Translations under genes and position numbers: made by a program | Part shown: in pieces, positions 29,469 through 38,331 of the stretch | Position numbering within the stretch: position 1 is the first letter of the stretch | Layout: every line of letters starts with the position of its first letter | NCBI GenBank assembly: GCA_019747905.1 | Contig: JAIEQG010000038.1 | Span: forward strand, 1-64,000 | Length of the DNA stretch: 64,000 nucleotides | Origin: Burkholderiales bacterium | GTDB taxonomy: Bacteria; Pseudomonadota; Gammaproteobacteria; Burkholderiales; Ga0077523 | Reading direction: 5' to 3' | Notes under the pieces: model-generated | The model's input: the letters and a program-made list of their open reading frames with translations, nothing else | Databases searched by the model: none | Told to the model about the DNA's origin: nothing

Positions 29469-29503
29469 CCTCCTGACCACCACGATAGTGCGGGCGCCTA
29501 GCT

Positions 29504-29587
29504 GTCGGCGTCCAGCGGCGATTCGCCTGACCGTCGATCCCCAGCCTGCGGCTGGGGCCCCTCGCCGGGTGGCTCACGCCGCTAGCC
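29504..29587. repeat. Composite repeat, short form
   Basis: GTCGGCGTCCAGCGGCGATTCGCCTGACCGTCGATCCCCAGCCTGCGGCTGGGGCCCCTCGCCGGGTGGCTCACGCCGCTAGC; ends match 27690 and 28037 regions. Confidence 0.75.
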
Positions 29588-30001
29588 GGTCTCCGGCAGA
29601 TCCCGGCCGACGCGACCGGTGCCGCCGAGCAGGACGGTGAAACGCACGTTCCGCTCACGCCAGAAGTTGGCGCTATCGCGGAACGCTTCGATCCCGGCGG
29701 CGAGTTCCCCGGGTGCCTGCCGCGCAAAGCGGGAGAGTCCGCCGACCTCGATCACCAGGGTGGAACCCTCGGCGAGAGCGAGATCGGTGAGGCAATCGTA
29801 GAGGGCGTCCCAGTTGCCGCCGAAATGGGGCGGAAACTCCAGGATGCCGCTCAATGCATCCAGGAGCGCCCGCTTGGTGGGCGGAGCCTGGATGCGTACG
29901 TGGCGGGGAGCCGCACCCGCGAGGCGCCCGAGGGGTGCTCCGCCGTTGCCCTCGAAGCGGTAAACGCCGCCGTTCTGTAGTGCTTCTTGCAGGGATTTCA
30001 T
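29582..30001 (-). CDS. Barstar-family RNase inhibitor
   Basis: GGVYRFEG...TKRALLDALSGILEFPPHFGGNWDALYDCLTDL hallmark barstar segment. Confidence 0.92.
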   Translation of the reverse strand: MKSLQEALQNGGVYRFEGNGGAPLGRLAGAAPRHVRIQAPPTKRALLDALSGILEFPPHFGGNWDALYDCLTDLALAEGSTLVIEVGGLSRFARQAPGELAAGIEAFRDSANFWRERNVRFTVLLGGTGRVGRDLPETG

Positions 30002-30378
30002 CGATCCTCCGCGATCTTCTTGAAAGTGCGGTAGTGGTCTGCCGTCCAGTAGTAATCCCCGCCACGACCGGCGACGATGCGGCGTGCGCCCCGGTCCCGG
30101 GCTCCGGGCGTGGGGACCGTGTACTCGCGGTAGTACCCGCGTGGGCGCGGTGGCAGCAAACCCTCGCGGTTACGGAATGTCATCCCGTCCTTTTCGTAAG
30201 GGAAGGGTCCACCGGCCCGGATGAGAGTGAGCGTGGCTTTTGCTTGCTCAGGCAGGACGGACAGGGGAATCGTGCCCAGGTCCGCCGCCCCCCGGGCCAG
30301 GGCAACTCCTGCGGCGAGCAGCAGGAGGATGCCGAGAAGTGCTCCGGCAAGTCGGGGTCGCACAATCCGTATGGCCAT
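29998..30378 (-). CDS. Secreted barnase/RNase N1-type ribonuclease
   Basis: Signal peptide MAIRIVRPRLAGALLGILLLLAAGVALARG; GGPFPYEKDGMTFRNREGLLPPRPRGYYREYTVPTPGARDRGARRIVAGRGGDYYWTADHYRTFKKI with E, R and H catalytic positions; ATGA overlap with barstar. Confidence 0.9.
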   Translation of the reverse strand: MAIRIVRPRLAGALLGILLLLAAGVALARGAADLGTIPLSVLPEQAKATLTLIRAGGPFPYEKDGMTFRNREGLLPPRPRGYYREYTVPTPGARDRGARRIVAGRGGDYYWTADHYRTFKKIAEDR

Positions 30379-30514
30379 GGCATAGTGACGCCAAACGGCG
30401 ACAGTTACCGATTTCAAAGTTGGTAAATTGTTAGTAAACAACGAATTGCCATCAAGGCGCATTAGATCCCAGACTGAACATCGACTGACCCCACCACTTC
30501 GAGCCTCCGCGACC

Positions 30515-31573
30515 ATGTCCGTCCGGCGCAATGACTTCGACGTAACCGACCAGGTCCGCACCACCGATCCGCAAGCGGTGCAGGGCGAAGTCTCGCGCAT
30601 CTATGCCGAGCTGTACGCGCCGGCATCCGATCTCGAGTTGTTGCGGCCGTTCGCCGACGCTTCCCGCCTCTACCACGGTGACTTTCCAGGTCACCGCGCC
30701 TGCGACACGGCGTACCACAACCTCCAGCACGTGCTCGACGTCACGCTCGCCATGGCGCGGCTGATGGATGGCAGCACACGGGCAGCCCACGGGGCCGTGG
30801 CCTTCGACGAGCGCTTGTTCCGCTTCGGCATCGTGCTCGCACTGTTCCACGACGCAGGCTACATCCGGTCGCGCCACGACACCCGCGCCGACAACGGCGC
30901 TGCGTACACGCGGACCCACGTTTCGCGGGGTGGCCGTTTTCTCGAGCGTTATCTGGGTGAACTTGGCCTCGCCGACCTGATTCCCGTGGCCGGTCCCCTG
31001 GTGCACTTCACCGGTTACGAGCGGCCGGTCGGGACCATCGACATCGCCGACCCTACCTTGCGGCGCCTCGGCCTGCTGCTCGGCTCGGCGGACATCGTCG
31101 CCCAGATGTCCGACCGCTGCTATCTCGAGAAATGTCGCGACCGCCTGTACCCGGAATTCGTTATTGGCGGCATCGCCGCAGGCCGGGATGCCGACGGCAA
31201 ACCCAACGTGCTGTTTGCCTCCGCCGAGGATCTGGTGGTCAAGACGCCGGGGTTCTACCGGGTCGCCAGCCGGCGCCTCGAACACGATCTCGAAGGTGTC
31301 TACCGTCTCGCCGAACCCCATTTCCGCGGTCAAAACCTGTACCTCGAGGAACTCGAGAAGAACATCCGGCATGCCGAGACGGTCGCGGAGCAGCACGACC
31401 TGTCCCTGCTGCGCCGTTCGCCGCCGCCCGCAGAGACTGCGGGCAACGCCGAGCCGGCATCCGAGACGCGTCAGGATGCTCCCGCCACACGCAGCATGAT
31501 CTTGCCGACGTGTGCGCTGGATTCCATCAGTGCGTGTGCCCTAGAAGCTTCACCGAGCTCGAACGTCGAGTGA
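30515..31573 (+). CDS. HD-domain (phosphohydrolase-like) protein
   Basis: AYHNLQHVLDVTLAMARLMDG...FGIVLALFHDAGYIRSRHDTRADNG; ATG 30515; 103-bp convergent overlap with downstream gene. Confidence 0.75.
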   Translation: MSVRRNDFDVTDQVRTTDPQAVQGEVSRIYAELYAPASDLELLRPFADASRLYHGDFPGHRACDTAYHNLQHVLDVTLAMARLMDGSTRAAHGAVAFDERLFRFGIVLALFHDAGYIRSRHDTRADNGAAYTRTHVSRGGRFLERYLGELGLADLIPVAGPLVHFTGYERPVGTIDIADPTLRRLGLLLGSADIVAQMSDRCYLEKCRDRLYPEFVIGGIAAGRDADGKPNVLFASAEDLVVKTPGFYRVASRRLEHDLEGVYRLAEPHFRGQNLYLEELEKNIRHAETVAEQHDLSLLRRSPPPAETAGNAEPASETRQDAPATRSMILPTCALDSISACALEASPSSNVE

Positions 31574-32481
31574 ATCACCGGCCGGATCTTCCCGGCCTCC
31601 AGTAGCGGCCACACCCGCGCGCGCAGCGCGCTCGCGATGCCGGTCTTGAACTCGACGGTCCGCGGCCGCAGCGTCGACCCGGTAATGGTGAGGCGCCGGT
31701 ACAGGATGTCGCCCATGTCTAGCGTGGCGGTGGTGCCACCGAGGAACGCGATGATCGACAGCCGTCCGTCGGCCGCAAGACATTTCAGTTCGCGCGGCAC
31801 GTAGTCGCCGCCGACCATGTCGAGGATCACGTCCACGCCCTTGCCGCCGGTCAGCTCCTTTGTCACGGTGACGAAATCCTCGGTCCGGTAGTTGATGCCG
31901 CGCTCCGCCCCCAGGGCTTCGCACGCCCGGCATTTCTCTTCGCTGCCGGCGGTGGCGAACACGCGGTGCCCGAGGGTGCGTGCGAGCTGGATGGCGGTGA
32001 CGCCGATGCCGCTGGAGCCACCCTGCACCAGCAGCGTTTCGCCGGGTGCGAGCTTGGCCCGTTCGAACACGTTGATCCAGACCGTGAAGAAGGTTTCCGG
32101 CAGCGACGCTGCTTCGATCGCGCTGAACCCCTTGGGGATCGGCAGACAATGTCCGGCGGGCGTCGCGCAATACTGCGCATAGCCGCCACCGGGCGTCAGC
32201 GCGCAGACGCGATCGCCCACCTGCCACTGCATCACGTCGGCACCCACCTGTGCGATGGTCCCTGCCACCTCCAAACCGGGCAGGTCGGACGCGCCGGGTG
32301 GCGGATTGTAAGTGCCCGCGCGCTGGAAGCAGTCGGGGCGGTTGACGCCAGCGGCTTCCACCGCGATCAGCACCTCGTGCGGCTTGATCGCGGGCAAAGG
32401 CCGCAAAACGGGTTTCAACACGTCGGGACCGCCGGGCTGCGTGATCTCGACGGCGGTCATGGTGGCGGGCAGTGCGCTCAT
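31471..32481 (-). CDS. NAD(P)H:quinone oxidoreductase, zinc-free MDR/PIG3 type
   Basis: MTAVEITQPGGPDVLKPVLRPLPAIKPHEVLIAVEAAGVNRPDCFQRAGTYNPPPGASDLPGLEVAGTI...LLVQGGSSGIGVTAIQLAR; ATG 32481. Confidence 0.94.
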   Translation of the reverse strand: MSALPATMTAVEITQPGGPDVLKPVLRPLPAIKPHEVLIAVEAAGVNRPDCFQRAGTYNPPPGASDLPGLEVAGTIAQVGADVMQWQVGDRVCALTPGGGYAQYCATPAGHCLPIPKGFSAIEAASLPETFFTVWINVFERAKLAPGETLLVQGGSSGIGVTAIQLARTLGHRVFATAGSEEKCRACEALGAERGINYRTEDFVTVTKELTGGKGVDVILDMVGGDYVPRELKCLAADGRLSIIAFLGGTTATLDMGDILYRRLTITGSTLRPRTVEFKTGIASALRARVWPLLEAGKIRPVIHSTFELGEASRAHALMESSAHVGKIMLRVAGAS

Positions 32482-32596
32482 GGCGGGCTCTCCTCGTTCG
32501 AAGGCGCGGATTGTAGAGGGCTTGTGGCATGATCCGCGGCTTCCGTCCGCGACCTCGCGAAGGCTGCGGACTGTGCCAGCCCTAGGGGAGGACAAG

Positions 32597-33604
32597 ATGG
32601 AATACCGCAAGCTCGGCAACAGCGGCCTGAAAGTGTCGCCGCTGTGCCTCGGCACCATGATGTTCGGCGATCGTACCGACTACGCCGAGTCGGAACGCAT
32701 CGTGAAGGCGGCGCAGGATGCCGGCCTTAACTTCATCGACACCGCCGATCAGTACGCGAAGGGCGAATCCGAACGCATCGTAGGGAAGATCGTGAAGAAG
32801 GAGCGCGACGCCTGGGTAATCGCCACGAAGTTCGGCAATCCGATGGGTCCGGGCCCCAACGAGATGGGCATGTCGCGCAAATGGATCCACCAGGCCTGCG
32901 ACGCGAGCCTGAAGCGCCTCGGCACCGACTACATCGACGTCTACTACATCCACCTCGACTATCCGGATTCTCCGCTCGACGAGACGGTGCAGACGCTGGG
33001 TGATCTGATCCGGTCCGGGAAGATCCGCTACTTCGCGGTGTCGAACATGCGTGCATGGCGCATGGCGGAGCTCATCTGGACTTGCCGGCAGTTCGGCGTG
33101 CCGCGGCCAGTCGCGTGCCAGCCCTACTACAACGCGTTCAACCGCATGCCCGAGGTGGAGATCCTCCCGCTGTGCGAATACCACGGCCTCGGCGTCGTCC
33201 CCTACAGCCCGATCGCGCGCGGCGTGCTGAGCGGCAAGTACCAACCCGGCCAGAAGCCTCCCGGCGATACCCGTGCCGGTCGCGGCGACAAGCGCATGAT
33301 GGAAACCGAGTTCCGCGAGGAATCCCTGGTGATGGCGCAGACCATCCGCAAGCACGCCGAGAAGAAGGGCTACACGGCGGGTGAATTCGCCACCGCATGG
33401 GTGCTCGCCAACCGCATCGTCACCAGCGTGATCGCCGGGCCGCGCACGCTCGAGCAGTGGCAGGACTATCCCAAGGCGCTCCAGTACCGGTGGTCGGATG
33501 AAGACGAGGCGCTGGTGGATTCGCTGGTGCGCCCCGGGCATCCTTCCACGCCGGGCTACACGGATCCGCGCTATCCGGTACTGGGCCGGCCGCTGCGCGG
33601 CTAG
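32597..33604 (+). CDS. Aldo/keto reductase
   Basis: MEYRKLGNSGLKVSPLCLGTMMFG...NFIDTADQYAKGESERIVGK; ATG 32597. Confidence 0.95.
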   Translation: MEYRKLGNSGLKVSPLCLGTMMFGDRTDYAESERIVKAAQDAGLNFIDTADQYAKGESERIVGKIVKKERDAWVIATKFGNPMGPGPNEMGMSRKWIHQACDASLKRLGTDYIDVYYIHLDYPDSPLDETVQTLGDLIRSGKIRYFAVSNMRAWRMAELIWTCRQFGVPRPVACQPYYNAFNRMPEVEILPLCEYHGLGVVPYSPIARGVLSGKYQPGQKPPGDTRAGRGDKRMMETEFREESLVMAQTIRKHAEKKGYTAGEFATAWVLANRIVTSVIAGPRTLEQWQDYPKALQYRWSDEDEALVDSLVRPGHPSTPGYTDPRYPVLGRPLRG

Positions 33605-33768
33605 TGTGCGGCGCCTTGGCGCCGCGCCGCATGTCCGATCTGTCGCCGCGCGGCGTCGGCGGTGGCAGGGTCGACTGCACGAAAGGCCAATTGCGGCGGT
33701 GTCACCGGCGCAATAACATTTCACGCCGTCGTGCCACCACGGACCCGACGCTCATGGGAGGGAGCACC

Positions 33769-34638
33769 ATGCTGCATCCGCGCAAGACCGATGTTCCGTG
33801 CGGGACCTTCGCGCCGAAGGTTCTGGGTTTCGTTCTGTTGCTGTCCGGTTTCGCAGCGTTGCCGGCGCATGCCGACATCACGCCGTTGTCGTCCCGGCTC
33901 ACCGCAAGCTCTCTGTCGAACATCGTCGCCGGGACGCCGAAGGCCGCGGACACCGACGAGGACGCAACGGGTAGCCAGCTTGCCAGCCTTTCGGTGGTCA
34001 CCGACCAGTACGAAGCGCAGCCGGTGGACTTGTCCCAGACCGTGACCGCGAGCGGATCCGTCACCTACCTGAGCGACACTTCGTTCGTCGTCCAGTTGAT
34101 CGGCACCCGGTCGGGCACCGACAGCGGTCCGGGCGGAATCAGCAGCGCCTACGATTCGCGGGCGAAATTCGTGCTTGAATTTCAGAATCTCGCGGCTGGC
34201 GCCATCACGGTTGACTGGAACATCCCGTTCGAGCGCGACTACCAGGGGACCATTGCACCACTCGGCGTGGGTTTGCGCTGGTCCGGCCTGCTCGACGCGG
34301 TGAGCCCGACCGTGGATTTCAACACCGGCAGCGGCACCTCCATCGGCTCGCACACCTTTGATCTCACCAGAACCGGCGCGAGTGGCCGGTACTGGCTCGA
34401 ACTCGAGCTTTACATGGTAGGGCAGACGTCCGATCTCGCGCCGCCGGAGCATTGGACGGCCACCTTCGCCGTGACCACGCCGCGCATGACCATCACGCCG
34501 GTACCGGAGCCGACAACAGTGGTGATGCTTTCGGCCGGCCTCGCACTGCTTGGTGCGGGGCGATTGCGTCGACGCTGGCATCCGCGCAGACGCCAGCAGC
34601 ACCTCAGCGATCCTCGCGGATCGCTTCCACCGAGATAG
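33769..34638 (+). CDS. PEP-CTERM sorting-domain protein
   Basis: Signal peptide GFVLLLSGFAALPAHA; C-terminal VPEPTTVVMLSAGLALLGAGRLRRR; ATG 33769 with GGGAGG upstream. Confidence 0.85.
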   Translation: MLHPRKTDVPCGTFAPKVLGFVLLLSGFAALPAHADITPLSSRLTASSLSNIVAGTPKAADTDEDATGSQLASLSVVTDQYEAQPVDLSQTVTASGSVTYLSDTSFVVQLIGTRSGTDSGPGGISSAYDSRAKFVLEFQNLAAGAITVDWNIPFERDYQGTIAPLGVGLRWSGLLDAVSPTVDFNTGSGTSIGSHTFDLTRTGASGRYWLELELYMVGQTSDLAPPEHWTATFAVTTPRMTITPVPEPTTVVMLSAGLALLGAGRLRRRWHPRRRQQHLSDPRGSLPPR

Positions 34639-35086
34639 TGAGGACCACCTCGTCGCTCACCATCGACACGTACTTCTCCAGGCCGAACTCCGAACGGAGC
34701 ACGGTGGCGCACGGATCGCCGCGCACGTAACGCTCCAGCACGACGATCTTGACGTCCTTGCACGCGAACCGCTCCGCGGTCAGCCGCACCGGGCGCGTCA
34801 CGCCGTGAAGACTGAGCTCGCCTTCAAACTCCGCGGGTACGCCGTCGGCGAACTTGCTTGCGCGACCAGTGAAGCGCGCCGTCTTGTGCTTGACCACATC
34901 GAAGAATATCTCGCCGTTCAGCACCGCATCGAGGCGCTTGACGCCGGTATCGATGGTCCTGAGATCGATGTCGACGGTCATCTCCGCCGTCTGCTTCTCG
35001 AGATCGAGGCTGGCGGTACCCCCCTTCAGCACGCCGATTCGCCCCCGCACCGAAGACACGCCGGTGTGCACGACCGCGAAATGCAC
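34604..35086 (-). CDS. YceI-family protein (N-terminus in doubt; see frameshift finding)
   Basis: HFAVVHTGVSSVRGRIGVLKGGTASLDLEKQTAEMTVDIDLRTIDTGVKRLDAVLNGEIFFDV; GTG start called at 35086, but homologous reading continues upstream. Confidence 0.85.
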   Translation of the reverse strand: MHFAVVHTGVSSVRGRIGVLKGGTASLDLEKQTAEMTVDIDLRTIDTGVKRLDAVLNGEIFFDVVKHKTARFTGRASKFADGVPAEFEGELSLHGVTRPVRLTAERFACKDVKIVVLERYVRGDPCATVLRSEFGLEKYVSMVSDEVVLTISVEAIREDR

Positions 35087-35248
35087 GAACGTGTGATCGG
35101 GGTCGATGCGGAAGCGCTCTGCCGCGTGAGACGTGGCGTGAACGCGGGCAGCAGGGCGATCGAAGCGAGGGCGGATCTCATGGGATGTTCCTCACGGAGC
35201 GGCTGGAAGTCGGCGCGTGCATCGCGAACCGATTCTGCAGTCGACGAC

Positions 35249-35689
35249 TCAAGGGGACGCCAGCAGTGGTGTCAGCGCTCGCCGCAGATCTTCGGGTAGC
35301 GCTGTCGGCCGCCGCGTCGCGCGATCCACATACACGTGGACGAAATGCCCCTGCGCCGATGCGAGTGGATCGTCGTTGCGGAACAAGCCCACTTCGTACC
35401 GCACGCTGCTCGCCCCGAGCTTCGCCACGCGCAGGCCGGCGTGCACCGCGTCAGGGAAGGTGATCGGGCTGAAGTAGTTGCATTGCGTCTCCACCACCAG
35501 ACCGATCACCGTGCTGCGTTCGATGTCGAGGACGTTCCGTTCCAGCAGGTACTGGTTCACGACGGTGTCGAAGTACGAGTAGTACACCACGTTGTTCACG
35601 TGGCCGTATACGTCGTTGTCCATCCAGCGGGTGGTGATGGCGCGGAAGTGGCGGTAGGCGGTGCGCGGGCTCGGCATCGGCTTGGTCAT
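35249..35689 (-). CDS. Acyl-CoA thioesterase, hot-dog fold (4HBT-like)
   Basis: [33 protein letters not shown]. Confidence 0.9.
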   Translation of the reverse strand: MTKPMPSPRTAYRHFRAITTRWMDNDVYGHVNNVVYYSYFDTVVNQYLLERNVLDIERSTVIGLVVETQCNYFSPITFPDAVHAGLRVAKLGASSVRYEVGLFRNDDPLASAQGHFVHVYVDRATRRPTALPEDLRRALTPLLASP

Positions 35690-35695
35690 GGCGAT

Positions 35696-36610
35696 CTAAT
35701 GCGATTGAGCGCTGTCGGTGGTGTCGGTGCGCCGCCGCATGTGCTTCCAGTTCACGGCGAGCAGGCCGGCCGCGATGATCACCAGCATGCCGGTGAGCGA
35801 TCCGCCGTCGGGGAACTCGTGGAACGCGATCCAGGCGAGCAGGGTCGACCAGATCAACTGCGTGTAGACGAAGGGTGCCAGCGCCATCGGCGAGGCGTGC
35901 TCCACGGCCCGGATCAGCAAGAAATGGCCGAAGCCGCCGAGCGTGCCGATGGCCACCATGATGATGAGTTGAATGCCGTTCGGCGTCTGCCAGCCCAACG
36001 GCAGCGCCAGGCTCGCCAGGGCGGAGCCCACCAGAGCCGTGTAGAACAGCGTCGTGACGGCGTTGTCGCGTCCGGCGACCTTGCGCGTGACGATCTGGTA
36101 GAGAGCGAACAACAGTGCGGTGGCCATGGGGAAGAGCGCAGTCGGGCTGAATACGGCGCCGCCCGGCCGGATGATGATCAGTACGCCGATGAAGCCAAGC
36201 CCCACCGCGATCCATTGACGACGCGTCACCCGCTCGCCGAGTACCGGCCCCGACAGCACGGTCACGATGACCGGTGCGATGAAGCTGATGGCGGCGGCTT
36301 CCGCTAGCGGCAGGAACTTGAGCGACAGATAGAACATCACCGTGGAACTGGTGAGCAGCACGCCGCGCAGGATCTGCAGTCCACGGTGCTGGGTGCGCAC
36401 CAGCGTGAAGCCCATGCGCGGGGCGAACAGCGCGAGCATGAACAGCATGTGGATGGTGTAGCGCACCCACAGCAGCGGTCCGATCGGATAGGACTTGAGC
36501 GCGAGCTTGGCCAGCGTGTCGCCGGTGGAGAACATGAAAACGGCGGCCATCATCATGCCGACGCCACGAAAGAAGTGTCGGTGATGATGCGGATCGTGCG
36601 CGGCGCTCAC
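35696..36610 (-). CDS. EamA/DMT-family transporter
   Basis: Ten-TM pattern; [26 protein letters not shown]. Confidence 0.92.
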   Translation of the reverse strand: MSAAHDPHHHRHFFRGVGMMMAAVFMFSTGDTLAKLALKSYPIGPLLWVRYTIHMLFMLALFAPRMGFTLVRTQHRGLQILRGVLLTSSTVMFYLSLKFLPLAEAAAISFIAPVIVTVLSGPVLGERVTRRQWIAVGLGFIGVLIIIRPGGAVFSPTALFPMATALLFALYQIVTRKVAGRDNAVTTLFYTALVGSALASLALPLGWQTPNGIQLIIMVAIGTLGGFGHFLLIRAVEHASPMALAPFVYTQLIWSTLLAWIAFHEFPDGGSLTGMLVIIAAGLLAVNWKHMRRRTDTTDSAQSH

Positions 36611-37908
36611 GACAGCCGCGGTCCTGCGCCGGCCGGAAGGACTGCGCGCCCGGCAAAGCGCGCCGTCGCACCGAGGGATTCTTCGAGCCGCAATGCTTCA
36701 TTCCACTTCGCCATCCGCTCCGAACGCGTGAACGAACCCACCTTGAGTTGACCCGCATCCCAGCCGGTCGCGAGATGCACGATGGTCACGTCCTCGGTTT
36801 CGCCGGAGCGTGCGGAGACGATGGTGCCGAAGCCGGCCCGCTTGCCGGCCTCGAGTGCCGCGCGAGTCTCCGTCACCGTCCCGGCCTGGTTCGGCTTGAT
36901 CAGCACCGCGTTGCAGGCGCGATCCGTCGCCGCGGCGCGCACGCGATCGGCGTTGGTCACGAGATAGTCGTCGCCGATGATCTGGATGCGGCCACCCATC
37001 GCAGCGGTGAATGCGCACATGCCTTCGGCGTCGTCCTCGGCGAGCGGGTCCTCGATGGAGGCGATGGGGTAGCGCCGGCACCATTCGAGCAGCATCGCGA
37101 TCATGCCGTCGCGGTCCAGTTCGCGCCGCTCCAGGCCCAACGTATAGCGGCCGCGGTGGCCGAACTCGGAGGCGGCTATGTCGAGTGAGATGGCGACCTC
37201 GTCGCCCGCCCGATAGCCGGCCTTCTCGATGGCGCGCGTCAGCACCGACAGAGCTTCCTCGTTCGAATCGAACAGCGGCCAGAAGCCGCCCTCGTCGGCG
37301 ACGCCGGCCAGCTTGCCGGCATCGCTCATCAGTTGGCCGGCGGCGCGATACACCTCGGCCGTCATCACCAGCGCTTCGTCGAAGCTGCCGGCACCGAGCG
37401 CCATGACCATGAAGTCCTGGATGTCGACGCGGCGGCCGGCGTGGGCACCGCCGCCGAAGATCTGGATCTCGGGCAGCGGCAGGCGCACCGGTTTGCCGCC
37501 GGCCAGGTACGACCACAATGCCTCCCCGCACGATGCGGCGGCGGCGTGCAGCACGGCCATCGAGACGGCGATGGTCGCGTTGCCGCCGAGACGCGCCTTG
37601 TTGGGCGTCCCGTCGAGTGCGATGAGTGCGGCGTCCACGGTCGCCTGGTCGGTGGCATTCATGCCGGCCAGGTGCCGGGCAATCTCGCCGTTGACGTTCG
37701 CCACGGCACGGGCCACGTCGAGTCCGCCGAGTTTCGATCCGCCGTCGCGCAGGTCGATCGCTTCGTGGGTCCCCCGCGAGGCGCCGGCCGGTGCGATGGC
37801 ACGGCCGATCGCTCCTCCCGCAAGGTGCACTTCGGCTTCGACGGTGGGCCGGCCGCGGGAATCCCAGATGCGGCGGCCGCGAACGCGGACGATGGTGGAG
37901 TCGGTCAT
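36607..37908 (-). CDS. Enolase-like protein (phosphopyruvate hydratase paralogue)
   Basis: [94 protein letters not shown] overlap with the downstream transporter. Confidence 0.88.
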   Translation of the reverse strand: MTDSTIVRVRGRRIWDSRGRPTVEAEVHLAGGAIGRAIAPAGASRGTHEAIDLRDGGSKLGGLDVARAVANVNGEIARHLAGMNATDQATVDAALIALDGTPNKARLGGNATIAVSMAVLHAAAASCGEALWSYLAGGKPVRLPLPEIQIFGGGAHAGRRVDIQDFMVMALGAGSFDEALVMTAEVYRAAGQLMSDAGKLAGVADEGGFWPLFDSNEEALSVLTRAIEKAGYRAGDEVAISLDIAASEFGHRGRYTLGLERRELDRDGMIAMLLEWCRRYPIASIEDPLAEDDAEGMCAFTAAMGGRIQIIGDDYLVTNADRVRAAATDRACNAVLIKPNQAGTVTETRAALEAGKRAGFGTIVSARSGETEDVTIVHLATGWDAGQLKVGSFTRSERMAKWNEALRLEESLGATARFAGRAVLPAGAGPRLS

Positions 37909-37940
37909 GGGCAGTACAGCAGGAAAAGAACGCGGGGCGG

Positions 37941-38327
37941 TCAGGCGGTGAGTTCGATGCGATTGCCGTCGGGATCCACCGCGACGCTCTCGTAGTAGCC
38001 GTCGCCGGTGCGGCGCGGCCCATCGAGGATCGGGAACCCGGCTGCACGCAGGCGTGCGGTGATGTCATCGACGGCCCCTTCCGATCCGAGCGCGAGTGCG
38101 ATGTGCGCGTAGCCCACGGCGGGCTGTGTTGCGGCGGTCGCCAGAGCCGGAATCTGCATCACTTCGATGCGCGCCCCGTCGCCGAAGCGCAGGAACCACG
38201 ACCGGAAGGCCTTCTTCGGATTCTCATAGCCGTCGTTGGCGGTGGCCCCGAACCAATGCACGTAGAAATCACGCAGTCGTTCCGGATCCGTGGACCAGAG
38301 GGCCACATGCTCGATGCGGACGTTCAA
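37941..38327 (-). CDS. VOC-superfamily (glyoxalase-like) protein
   Basis: MNVRIEHVALWSTDPERLRDFYVHWFGA...AVDPDGNRIELTA; probable TTG start 38327. Confidence 0.82.
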   Translation of the reverse strand: MNVRIEHVALWSTDPERLRDFYVHWFGATANDGYENPKKAFRSWFLRFGDGARIEVMQIPALATAATQPAVGYAHIALALGSEGAVDDITARLRAAGFPILDGPRRTGDGYYESVAVDPDGNRIELTA

Positions 38328-38331
38328 GGGT

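Noticed and set aside
30515-31573. HD-domain gene as part of the barnase/barstar module
   Set aside because: Divergent orientation from the RNase with its own start; no evidence of functional linkage beyond proximity.
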